Shown here piece by piece: positions 19,766 through 30,481 of a DNA stretch of 64,000 nt. Made by a program: the position numbers and the translations under genes. The notes under the pieces were generated by a model, which did not search any database, was not told the origin of the DNA, and saw nothing but the letters and a program-made list of their open reading frames with translations. Origin of the DNA: Cyanophora paradoxa (Eukaryota; Glaucocystophyceae; Cyanophorales; Cyanophoraceae); NCBI GenBank assembly GCA_004431415.1, contig QPMI01000035.1, positions 186,001-250,000 of the forward strand. The letters are read 5' to 3'. How positions within the stretch are numbered: the stretch's first letter is position 1; each line of letters begins with the position of its first letter.

Positions 19766-20577
19766 TTCTGGAGCGTTCCTGTGCCGGCCCCGAGACCCCG
19801 CGCACAGGCTGGAGTTCAGCGCGGTGCTCTCGGCCGCGGCCCTGCGCGCCCTGCCCCGCCTCGCCGCTCTCGAGCGCCTCCCGGGAACCTTCTCGGTCCG
19901 CCCCCTCTTTCTTTCTCTTCTAGCTAGACTCTAAGATCTAGATCATTCTCCTCTATATCTTTCCAATCCGAGCCCGCGGCAGCTTGAGGAGAGCGTCAGA
20001 ACGGCGGACCTCGCCTGCCTCGGGGCCTGCCCCGCCCTCCTCAGCGTCGGGCCCCTGCGGCTCTCGTGCCTGTCGGGCGGCGCCGGCGCCAGCGCCGAAG
20101 CGGTCCTCGCCGACCGCCTCGGCGGCCTCGCCGCGGCCCTCCGGCGCTCCCCGCGCCTCAAGCTCTTCGTTCATCTCGGTCCGAACGCCTGCTCCAACTC
20201 CCGTCCCTTCTTAAGCATCCCGCGGCCGCCGGGCTGACTCCACACCAGATTTCGAACTGAGCGCGCCGACCCTCGAGGCCCTCGAAGGCCTCGCGCGGGC
20301 CGGCAGCGGCGGGCGCCTCGAGCTCGAGATGCGGCTCGACATGGCGGGCCCCGTGGCGGAGGCGGCGGCCGCCCTCGCCGCCGCCCCGCCCCGCAAGCTC
20401 TCCCTCATAGTCCGCGGGGCCGGCGAGCACGCCGCCGCCGGCCGCCTCTCTTCTCTGTCCGCCTTCGCCGGCTGCTCCCTCGGGGAGACAGAGGTCCTGC
20501 TGCGGCTCAGCGGAGCCCCCCATGCGGCCGCCCTCGCGGCCGTCGTGCGGGCCCTCCCCTCCGCCCGCGTCCTCTAG
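18658..20577 (+). CDS. F-box protein, multi-exon
   Basis: Starts MEHSVPNPDPFDALPDGVLS at 18658. The F-box occupies about residues 9-48 (LPDGVLSLVLERLGLQ, then ARAVCKRWRQAAEAV). Later exons lie at about 19420-19515 (LGINLQTYKDAARLSALAAL), 19597-19700, 19811-19895, 19978-20170 and 20250-20577. They carry Leu/Ala-rich repeats resembling a degenerate leucine-rich-repeat region (SGLESLVLPVCCAVDAEGAS; LRALPRLAALERLPG; APTLEALEGLARAGSGGRLE). The stop ends at 20577. F-box proteins recruit substrates to SCF ubiquitin ligases through Skp1; the target is unknown. Repeat spacing is not canonical LRR, so I name only the F-box. An intron holds a poly-C run (about 19736-19761). Confidence 0.8.
19508..19594 (+). 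repeat. Two-copy tandem repeat in an F-box gene intron
   Basis: The unit gaatccaagctaaactacga and its continuation through caaactacaagcagaaa occurs twice in about 87 bp, with a single c/a change (ctacgac versus ctaagac). The first copy starts at the 3' edge of an exon, so the donor region itself was duplicated. Confidence 0.85.
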
Positions 20578-20814
20578 CAGCCACAGCGCCCTTCTGTCCC
20601 AAGAGCTTTCTCTCTCTCACCGTGGCACACACACCGACAGCTCTCTCCCTTAGCGTAGCTCTTCTTCTGTCCAAGAGCACATGCCTGTGAGTACATGCCC
20701 CGCGTCCTCTGACAGAATTTCGAGGGGATCCCCAGGGGGAGGAATCTCAGAGCCTCATAGTCTCCCGAGTCCCGCATGCGCATCCTCTCTTGCAATTGCA
20801 TTAAGTTCATGATA
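20578..20814. other. Spacer between the F-box gene and the satellite array
   Basis: Contains CT-rich DNA (agctttctctctctcaccg) and an accgacagctctctccc stretch. No gene or RNA recognised. Confidence 0.5.
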
Positions 20815-22140
20815 AGCGCTAATTATAATGTCCCACATGCGCACTGCGCGTGCGGCATCCTCTCTTACATTTGGCATGTTACTACTAAGTTAGCCGCTCA
20901 AAGGAAATCCACAAAATATATACTGCACGCTTATAGCCAGCCCGGCACAAGTACTTATAAATAACATTACGTACAGTGCTCGTGCACCAATATACATGCA
21001 TATGCATATGCATGCCGCACCGAGGCACATGTACAGCCTGCACGGGCCGGCCAGCGACTGCATGCGCATGCGGGACCGGCGGCCGGCGGCACGCTGCTGG
21101 CCTCGGCGCGGGACCTATAACTGACATGCGTGAATATTGCCTATTATTTTGGGCCAGCGAATTCAGTTTTATGGTTATCTTTGGGCTTCGCAGAATATCG
21201 AGGGGACAGATTAGCGCTAATGTGTCCCATTCTCGCTGGCGCTTTTAATCTGGCATGTGAGCAGCTCAACGGAAATCTTTGAAATACTGCACGCTCGGAA
21301 TTACAAGTTATATCGAAAGCCGGCCCAGCACAAGCACTTATACGTGATATCACAGCGCTCGTGCATCAATCATTGAATATCATAGTATATATGCGTGCTG
21401 CACGGGCCAGCGGCCGCGGGCTGGCGGCAACCTGCCGTACGCGTGGAGCCAGAGGCGCAGGACCTCTGCCTATAACTGACATGCGTGAATATTGCTAATT
21501 GTTTTGGGCCAGCGACTTCAGTTTTATGGTTATCTTTTGCCTCTGCAGAATATCGAGGGGGGAGATTAGCGCTAATGTCCCGCATCCTCTCTCGAATTTG
21601 GCATGTTATAATTAGCAGCTCAAAGGAAATACACAAAATATTGCACGCTCGGAATTATCTCGAAAGCCGGTCGCGGCCCGGCACAAGTACTTATAAATAA
21701 CATTACGCACAGTGCTCGTGCACCAATATACATGCATATGCATATGCATGCCGCACAGCCTGCACGGGCCAGCGACTGCGCATGCGGGACGGGCGGCCGG
21801 CGGCACGCTGCTGGCCTCAGGACCTATAACTGACATGCGTGAATATTGCCTATTATTTTGGGCCAGCGAATTCGATCAGTTTTATGGTTATCTTTGGGCT
21901 TTGCAGAATATCGAGGGGACAGATTAGCGCTAATGTGTCCCATTCTCGCTGGCGCTTTTAATCTGGCATGTGAGCAGCTCAACGGAAATCTTTGAAATAC
22001 TGCACGCTCGGAATTACAAGTTATATCGAAAGCCGGCCCAGCACAAGCACTTATACGTGATATCACAGCGCTCGTGCATCAATCATTGAATATATATGCG
22101 TGCTGCACGGGCCAGCGGCCGCGGGCTGGCGGCAACCTGC

Positions 22141-22365
22141 CTGTGCCGGGCCGCGACCGGCTTTCGAGATAATTCCGAGCGTGCAGTATTTTGTGTATTT
22201 CCTTTGAGCTGCTAATTATAACATGCCAAATGCGAGAGAGGATGCGGGACATTAGCGCTAATCTCCCCCCTCGATATTCTGCAGAGGCAAAAGATAACCA
22301 TAAAACTGAAGTCGCTGGCCCAAAACAATTAGCAATATTCACGCATGTCAGTTATAGGCAGAGGT
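22141..22365 (-). repeat. Inverted Y half-unit inside the array
   Basis: The segment from ctgtgccgggccgcgaccgg to ctgacttgcc-like counterpart ending gttataggcagagg is the reverse complement of a Y half-unit, while units on both sides keep the normal orientation. At the left junction ggcaacctgc is followed by the inverted text instead of cgtacgcg. At the right junction it resumes at tgtgctcgtgcacc. About 25 bp of normal sequence is missing at each junction. Confidence 0.9.
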
Positions 22366-25300
22366 GTGCTCGTGCACCAATATACATGCATATGCATATG
22401 CATGCCGCACAGCCTGCACGGGCCAGCGACTGCGCATGCGGGACGGGCGGCCGGCGGCACGCTGCTGGCCTCAGGACCTATAACTGACATGCGTGAATAT
22501 TGCCTATTATTTTGGGCCAGCGAATTCGATCAGTTTTATGGTTATCTTTGGGCTTTGCAGAATATCGAGGGGACAGATTAGCGCTAATGTGTCCCATTCT
22601 CGCTGGCGCTTTTAATCTGGCATGTGAGCAGCTCAACGGAAATCTTTGAAATACTGCACGCTCGGAATTACAAGTTATATCGAAAGCCGGCCCAGCACAA
22701 GCACTTATACGTGATATCACAGCGCTCGTGCATCAATCATTGAATATCATAGTATATATGCGTGCTGCACGGGCCAGCGGCCGCGGGCTGGCGGCAACCT
22801 GCCGTACGCGTGGAGCCAGAGGCGCAGGACCTCTGCCTATAACTGACATGCGTGAATATTGCTAATTGTTTTGGGCCAGCGACTTCAGTTTTATGGTTAT
22901 CTTTTGCCTCTGCAGAATATCGAGGGGGGAGATTAGCGCTAATGTCCCGCATCCTCTCTCGCATTTGGCATGTTATAATTAGCAGCTCAAAGGAAATACA
23001 CAAAATATTGCACGCTCGGAATTATCTCGAAAGCCGGTCGCGGCCCGGCACAAGTACTTATAAATAACATTACGCACAGTGCTTGTGCACCAATATACAT
23101 GCATATGCATATGCATGCATGCCGCACAGCCTGCACGGGCCAGCGACTGCGCATGCGGGACGGGCGGCCGGCGGCACGCTGCTGGCCTCAGGACCTATAA
23201 CTGACATGCGTGAATATTGCCTATTATTTTGGGCCAGCGAATTCGATCAGTTTTATGGTTATCTTTGGGCTTTGCAGAATATCGAGGGGACAGATTAGCG
23301 CTAATGTGTCCCATTCTCGCTGGCGCTTTTAATCTGGCATGTGAGCAGCTCAACAGAAATCTTTGAAATACTGCACGCTCGGAATTACAAGTTATATCGA
23401 AAGCCGGCCCAGCACAAGCACTTATACGTGATATCACAGCGCTCGTGCATCAATCATTGAATATATATGCGTGCTGCACGGGCCAGCGGCCGCGGGCTGG
23501 CGGCAACCTGCCGTACGCGTGGAGCCAGAGGCGCAGGACCTCTGCCTATAACTGACATGCGTGAATATTGCTAATTGTTTTGGGCCAGCGACTTCAGTTT
23601 TATGGTTATCTTTTGCCTCTGCAGAATATCGAGGGGGGAGATTAGCGCTAATGTCCCGCATCCTCTCTCGCATTTGGCATGTTATAATTAGCAGCTCAAA
23701 GGAAATACACAAAATATTGCACGCTCGGAATTATCTCGAAAGCCGGTCGCGGCCCGGCACAAGTACTTATAAATAACATTACGCACAGTGCTTGTGCACC
23801 AATATACATGCATATGCATATGCATGCATGCCGCACAGCCTGCACGGGCCAGCGACTGCGCATGCGGGACGGGCGGCCGGCGGCACGCTGCTGGCCTCAG
23901 GACCTATAACTGACATGCGTGAATATTGCCTATTATTTTGGGCCAGCGAATTCGATCAGTTTTATGGTTATCTTTGGGCTTTGCAGAATATCGAGGGGAC
24001 AGATTAGCGCTAATGTGTCCCATTCTCGCTGGCGCTTTTAATCTGGCATGTGAGCAGCTCAACGGAAATCTTTGAAATACTGCACGCTCGGAATTACAAG
24101 TTATATCGAAAGCCGGCCCAGCACAAGCACTTATACGTGATATCACAGCGCTCGTGCATCAATCATTGAATATATATGCGTGCTGCACGGGCCAGCGGCC
24201 GCGGGCTGGCGGCAACCTGCCGTACGCGTGGAGCCAGAGGCGCAGGACCTCTGCCTATAACTGACATGCGTGAATATTGCTAATTGTTTTGGGCCAGCGA
24301 CTTCAGTTTTATGGTTATCTTTTGCCTCTGCAGAATATCGAGGGGGAGATTAGCGCTAATGTCCCGCATCCTCTCTCGCATTTGGCATGTTATAATTAGC
24401 AGCTCAAAGGAAATACACAAAATATTGCACGCTCGGAATTATCTCGAAAGCCGGTCGCGGCCCGGCACAAGTACTTATAAATAACATTACGCACAGTGCT
24501 CGTGCACCAATATACATGCATATGCATATGCATGCCGCACAGCCTGCACGGGCCAGCGACTGCGCATGCGGGACGGGCGGCCGGCGGCACGCTGCTGGCC
24601 TCAGGACCTATAACTGACATGCGTGAATATTGCCTATTATTTTGGGCCAGCGAATTCGATCAGTTTTATGGCTATCTTTGGGCTTTGCAGAATATCGAGG
24701 GGACAGATTAGCGCTAATGTGTCCCATTCTCGCTGGCGCTTTTAATCTGGCATGTGAGCAGCTCAACGGAAATCTTTGAAATACTGCACGCTCGGAATTA
24801 CAAGTTATATCGAAAGCCGGCCCAGCACAAGCACTTATACGTGATATCACAGCGCTCGTGCATCAATCATTGAATATATATGCGTGCTGCACGGGCCAGC
24901 GGCCGCGGGCTGGCGGCAACCTGCCGTACGCGTGGAGCCAGAGGCGCAGGACCTCTGCCTATAACTGACATGCGTGAATATTGCTAATTGTTTTGGGCCA
25001 GCGACTTCAGTTTTATGGTTATCTTTTGCCTCTGCAGAATATCGAGGGGGGAGATTAGCGCTAATGTCCCGCATCCTCTCTCGCATTTGGCATGTTATAA
25101 TTAGCAGCTCAAAGGAAATACACAAAATATTGCACGCTCGGAATTATCTCGAAAGCCGGTCGCGGCCCGGCACAAGTACTTATAAATAACATTACGCACA
25201 GTGCTTGTGCACCAATATACATGCATATGCATATGCATGCCGCACAGCCTGCACGGGCCAGCGACTGCGCATGCGGGACGGGCGGCCGGCGGCACGCTGC

Positions 25301-26331
25301 TGGCCTCAGGACCTATAACTGACATGCGTGAATATTGCCTATTATTTTGGGCCAGCGAATTCGATCAGTTTTATGGTTATCTTTGGGCTTTGCAGAATAT
25401 CGAGGGACAGATTAGCGCTAATGTGTCCCATTCTCGCTGGCGCTTTTAATCTGGCATGTGAGCAGCTCAACGGAAATCTTTGAAATACTGCACGCTCGGA
25501 ATTACAAGTTATATCGAAAGCCGGCCCAGCACAAGCACTTATACGTGATATCACAGCGCTCGTGCATCAATCATTGAATATATATGCGTGCTGCACGGGC
25601 CAGCGGCCGCGGGCTGGCGGCAACCTGCCGTACGCGTGGAGCCAGAGGCGCAGGACCTCTGCCTATAACTGACATGCGTGAATATTGCTAATTGTTTTGG
25701 GCCAGCGACTTCAGTTTTATGGTTATCTTTTGCCTCTGCAGAATATCGAGGGGGGAGATTAGCGCTAATGTCCCGCATCCTCTCTCGCATTTGGCATGTT
25801 ATAATTAGCAGCTCAAAGGAAATACACAAAATACTGCACGCTCGGAATTATCTCGAAAGCCGGTCGCGGCCCGGCACAAGTACTTATAAATAACATTACG
25901 CACAGTGCTCGTGCACCAATATACATGCATATGCATATGCATGCCGCACCTGCTGGCCTCAGGACCTATAACTGACATGCGTGAATATTGCCTATTATTT
26001 TGGGCCAGCGAATTCGATCAGTTTTATGGTTATCTTTGGGCTTTGCAGAATATCGAGGGGACAGATTAGCGCTAATGTGTCCCATTCTCGCTGGCGCTTT
26101 TAATCTGGCATGTGAGCAGCTCAACGGAAATCTTTGAAATACTGCACGCTCGGAATTACAAGTTATATCGAAAGCCGGCCCAGCACAAGCACTTATACGT
26201 GATATCACAGCGCTCGTGCATCAATCATTGAATATATATGCGTGCTGCACGGGCCAGCGGCCGCGGGCTGGCGGCAACCTGCCGTACGCGTGGAGCCAGA
26301 GGCGCAGGACCTCTGCCTATAACTGACATGC

Positions 26332-28790
26332 GTGAATATTGCTAATTGTTTTGGGCCAGCGACTTCAGTTTTATGGTTATCTTTTGCCTCTGCAGAATAT
26401 CGAGGGGGGAGATTAGCGCTAATGTCCCGCATCCTCTCTCGCATTTGGCATGTTATAATTAGCAGCTCAAAGGAAATACACAAAATACTGCACGCTCGGA
26501 ATTATCTCGAAAGCCGGTCGCGGCCCGGCACAAGCACTTATAAATAACATTACGTACAGTGCTCGTGCACCAATATACATGCATATGCATATGCATGCCG
26601 CACAGCCTGCACGGGCCAGCGACTGCGCATGCGGGACGGGCGGCCGGCGGCACGCTGCTGGCCTCAGGACCATCATTGAATATATATGCGCGCTGCACGG
26701 GCCAGCGGCCGCGGGCTGGCGGCAACCTGCCGTACGCGTGGAGCCAGAGGCGCAGGACCTCTGCCTATAACTGACATGCGTGAATATTGCTAATTGTTTT
26801 GGGCCAGCGACTTCAGTTTTATGGTTATCTTTTGCCTCTGCAGAATATCGAGGGGGGAGATTAGCGCTAATGTCCCGCATCCTCTCTCGCATTTGGCATG
26901 TTATAATTAGCAGCTCAAAGGAAATACACAAAATATTGCACGCTCGGAATTATCTCGAAAGCCGGTCGCGGCCCGGCACAAGTACTTATAAATAACATTA
27001 CGCACAGTGCTCGTGCACCAATATACATGCATATGCATATGCATGCCGCACAGCCTGCACGGGCCAGCGACTGCGCATGCGGGACGGGCGGCCGGCGGCA
27101 CGCTGCTGGCCTCAGGACCTATAACTGACATGCGTGAATATTGCCTATTATTTTGGGCCAGCGAATTCGATCAGTTTTATGGTTATCTTTGGGCTTTGCA
27201 GAATATCGAGGGGACAGATTAGCGCTAATGTGTCCCATTCTCGCTGGCGCTTTTAATCTGGCATGTGAGCAGCTCAACGGAAATCTTTGAAATACTGCAC
27301 GCTCGGAATTACAAGTTATATCGAAAGCCGGCCCAGCACAAGCACTTATACGTGATATCACAGCGCTCGTGCATCAATCATTGAATATATATGCGTGCTG
27401 CACGGGCCAGCGGCCGCGGGCTGGCGGCAACCTGCCGTACGCGTGGAGCCAGAGGCGCAGGACCTCTGCCTATAACTGACATGCGTGAATATTGCTAATT
27501 GTTTTGGGCCAGCGACTTCAGTTTTATGGTTATCTTTTGCCTCTGCAGAATATCGAGGGGGGAGATTAGCGCTAATGTCCCGCATCCTCTCTCGCATTTG
27601 GCATGTTATAATTAGCAGCTCAAAGGAAATACACAAAATACTGCACGCTCGGAATTATCTCGAAAGCCGGTCGCGGCCCGGCACAAGTACTTATAAATAA
27701 CATTACGCACAGTGCTCGTGCACCAATATACATGCATATGCATATGCATGCCGCACAGCCTGCACGGGCCAGCGACTGCGCATGCGGGACGGGCGGCCGG
27801 CGGCACGCTGCTGGCCTCAGGACCTATAACTGACATGCGTGAATATTGCCTATTATTTTGGGCCAGCGAATTCGATCAGTTTTATGGTTATCTTTGGGCT
27901 TTGCAGAATATCGAGGGGACAGATTAGCGCTAATGTGTCCCATTCTCGCTGGCGCTTTTAATCTGGCATGTGAGCAGCTCAACGGAAATCTTTGAAATAC
28001 TGCACGCTCGGAATTACAAGTTATATCGAAAGCCGGCCCAGCACAAGCACTTATACGTGATATCACAGCGCTCGTGCATCAATCATTGAATATATATGCG
28101 TGCTGCACGGGCCAGCGGCCGCGGGCTGGCGGCAACCTGCCGTACGCGTGGAGCCAGAGGCGCAGGACCTCTGCCTATAACTGACATGCGTGAATATTGC
28201 TAATTGTTTTGGGCCAGCGACTTCAGTTTTATGGTTATCTTTTGCCTCTGCAGAATATCGAGGGGGAGATTAGCGCTAATGTCCCGCATCCTCTCTCGCA
28301 TTTGGCATGTTATAATTAGCAGCTCAAAGGAAATACACAAAATACTGCACGCTCGGAATTATCTCGAAAGCCGGTCGCGGCCCGGCACAAGCACTTATAA
28401 ATAACATTACGTACAGTGCTCGTGCACCAATATACATGCATATGCATATGCATGCCGCACAGCCTGCACGGGCCAGCGACTGCGCATGCGGGACGGGCGG
28501 CCGGCGGCACGCTGCTGGCCTCAGGACCATCATTGAATATATATGCGCGCTGCACGGGCCAGCGGCCGCGGGCTGGCGGCAACCTGCCGTACGCGTGGAG
28601 CCAGAGGCGCAGGACCTCTGCCTATAACTGACATGCGTGAATATTGCTAATTGTTTTGGGCCAGCGACTTCAGTTTTATGGTTATCTTTTGCCTCTGCAG
28701 AATATCGAGGGGGGAGATTAGCGCTAATGTCCCGCATCCTCTCTCGCATTTGGCATGTTATAATTAGCAGCTCAAAGGAAATACACAAAC
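26332..28790 (+). repeat. Array block duplicated at a 1857-bp offset with an identical deletion
   Basis: In two places an X half-unit has lost about 255 bp, leaving the same junction (cctcaggaccatcattgaat) at about 26664 and 28521, exactly 1857 bp apart. The neighbouring variants (ataacattacgtacagtgct, tatgcgcgctgcacggg) are shared too. One deletion followed by a multi-unit duplication explains this best. Confidence 0.85.
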
Positions 28791-29540
28791 TACTGCACGC
28801 TCGGAATTATCTCGAAAGCCGGCCGCGGCCCGGCACAAGTACTTATAAATAACATTACGTATACGTACAGTGCTCGTGCACCAATATACCGTAGTACATG
28901 CATATGCATATGCATGCCGCCGCGGCGCACAGCCTGCACGGGCCAGCGACTGCGCATGCGGGACGGGCGGCCGGCGGCACGCTGCTGGCCTCAGGACCTA
29001 TAACTGACATGCGTGAATATTGCCTATTATTTTGGGCCAGCGAATTCGATCAGTTTTATGGTTATCTTTGGGCTTTGCAGAATATCGAGGGGACAGATTA
29101 GCGCTAATGTGTCCCATTCTCGCTGGCGCTTTTAATCTGGCATGTGAGCAGCTCAACGGAAATCTTTGAAATACTGCACGCTCGGAATTACAAGTTATAT
29201 CGAAAGCCGGCCCAGCACAAGCACTTATACGTGATATCACAGCGCTCGTGCATCAATCATTGAATATATATGCGTGCTGCATGGGCCAGCGGCCGCGGGC
29301 TGGCGGCAACCTGCCGTGGAGCCAGAGGCGCAGGACCTCTGCCTATAACTGACATGCGTGAATATTGCTAATTGTTTTGGGCCAGCGACTTCAGTTTTAT
29401 GGTTATCTTTGGCCTCTGCAGAATATCGAGGGGGGAGATTAGCGCTAATGTCCCGCATCCTCGATCTCTCGCATTTGGCATGTTATAATTAGCAGCTCAA
29501 AGGAAATACACAAAATACTGCACGCTCGGAATTATCTCGG

Positions 29541-30263
29541 ACTGCGGCCGGTAGTAGCCCGGTACCTGTCAGTGGCTGCAGCTGTCACGTGCACAGGCCT
29601 AGGCATGCGTGAATCGATCTACCGGTATATATATATATATATGATATGTCCTGCTCATTGTTTTGAGCCGCGACTTCGCAGCCAAGTCTCTGCGCATGAT
29701 CACTGATCATAGTCAATTGCAACTCCCGGACCGGATATCGATCGGAGCCCCTTGACTGATGAGTGAAGAGAACCTCAACGATCGGTTCTCATTACTTGCG
29801 ATATCGATCACAATTAAAATTTTGAAGTTATAATTTCCGGCCACGTGCACAGTCTCAGAGTCTCTAGATCTCGATCTAGACACCAATGTCACACCGTCAC
29901 TACGGGGGCTGCCCGGCCCCGCTCGGCCTTGCTATAGGGGGCTCATGTGTGAGTCATGATCACACAGTGCACGTGTGAGTAGTACACTGAGTCGATCGCT
30001 GACTGACGTCGACACTGAGCCAGTGAGTCGACGTCATGCATATGCAGCGGCAGCTGCCGCAGTGCAGCCTGCAGTCGGCCGCGCGCAAATATTGCACCGT
30101 ACTAATTTATAAGCGGCCTACTTGCCTGTACACGCCCCCACAGTGCTGGAGTAGACTAGAGGCTGTGGCCGGTAATTCACCAAAAAAAATACTTTAATTA
30201 ATTTTGCACGTTCGATTTATAATCGATCAGCCGCTAGCTATATATAGCGCTAGCTAGCGCTGA
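29541..30263. other. Intergenic AT-rich segment
   Basis: Contains a TA microsatellite (about 29625-29642), a hairpin gagaacctcaacgatcggttctc near 29766, the palindrome-rich tagctatatatagcgctagc near 30236, and one fragment (ctgtggccggtaattcacc, about 30161-30180) of a dispersed repeat also found at 51.6 kb. No gene recognised. Confidence 0.6.
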
Positions 30264-30481
30264 TCATGAGCGATATCGATTGCGAATTGCAATTGGCGTC
30301 ATCATCTGCTCGATTAAAAAAAAGATGCGCGATCGATCGAGTCGATTCGCGACTCGGAGCCTTCTCATTGCTCGGCGATCGCTTTGTGTTCGGCGCCATA
30401 CCCAGCGAGTCCGACCTCTAACAAAGAGCTGCTGGGCCGGCGATCGCTTCTGGGTTCTCAGTTCTAACGGTCGCCGCGGGC

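Larger units (their letters stand above)
20815..29540. repeat. Satellite array of two alternating half-units (higher-order repeat of about 705 bp)
   Basis: Two related half-units of about 350 bp alternate. X has gggccagcgaattcgatcag, gaggggacagattagcgcta and ttacaagttatatcgaaagc. Y has gggccagcgacttcagtttt, gaggggggagattagcgcta and ttatctcgaaagccggtcgc. Y copies start near 21485, 22852, 23561, 24266, 24974, 25678, 26332, 26780, 27485, 28190, 28637 and 29352. Full X copies start near 21123, 21832, 22489, 23206, 23915, 24619, 25324, 25977, 27130, 27835 and 29009. Inner copies are almost identical and the leftmost is diverged, as in arrays homogenised by unequal exchange. Each unit holds the perfect palindrome attagcgctaat, and each Y adds the palindromic atgcatatgcatatgcat. 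Short frames open in every unit are repeat by-products. I see no gene in the array. Confidence 0.95.

Noticed and set aside
21144-29458. Many short frames (about 70-90 residues, some 154) repeated across the satellite
   Set aside because: They recur only because the DNA repeats, sit on both strands, and lack start context, introns or family resemblance.
20815-29540. CRISPR-like array
   Set aside because: Units are about 350 bp, contiguous, without unique spacers, in a eukaryotic genome.
29750-29800. ctgatgag reminiscent of a hammerhead ribozyme core
   Set aside because: The required cgaaa on the other side of stem II and the cleavage-site triplet with stems I and III are absent; only a simple hairpin is present.
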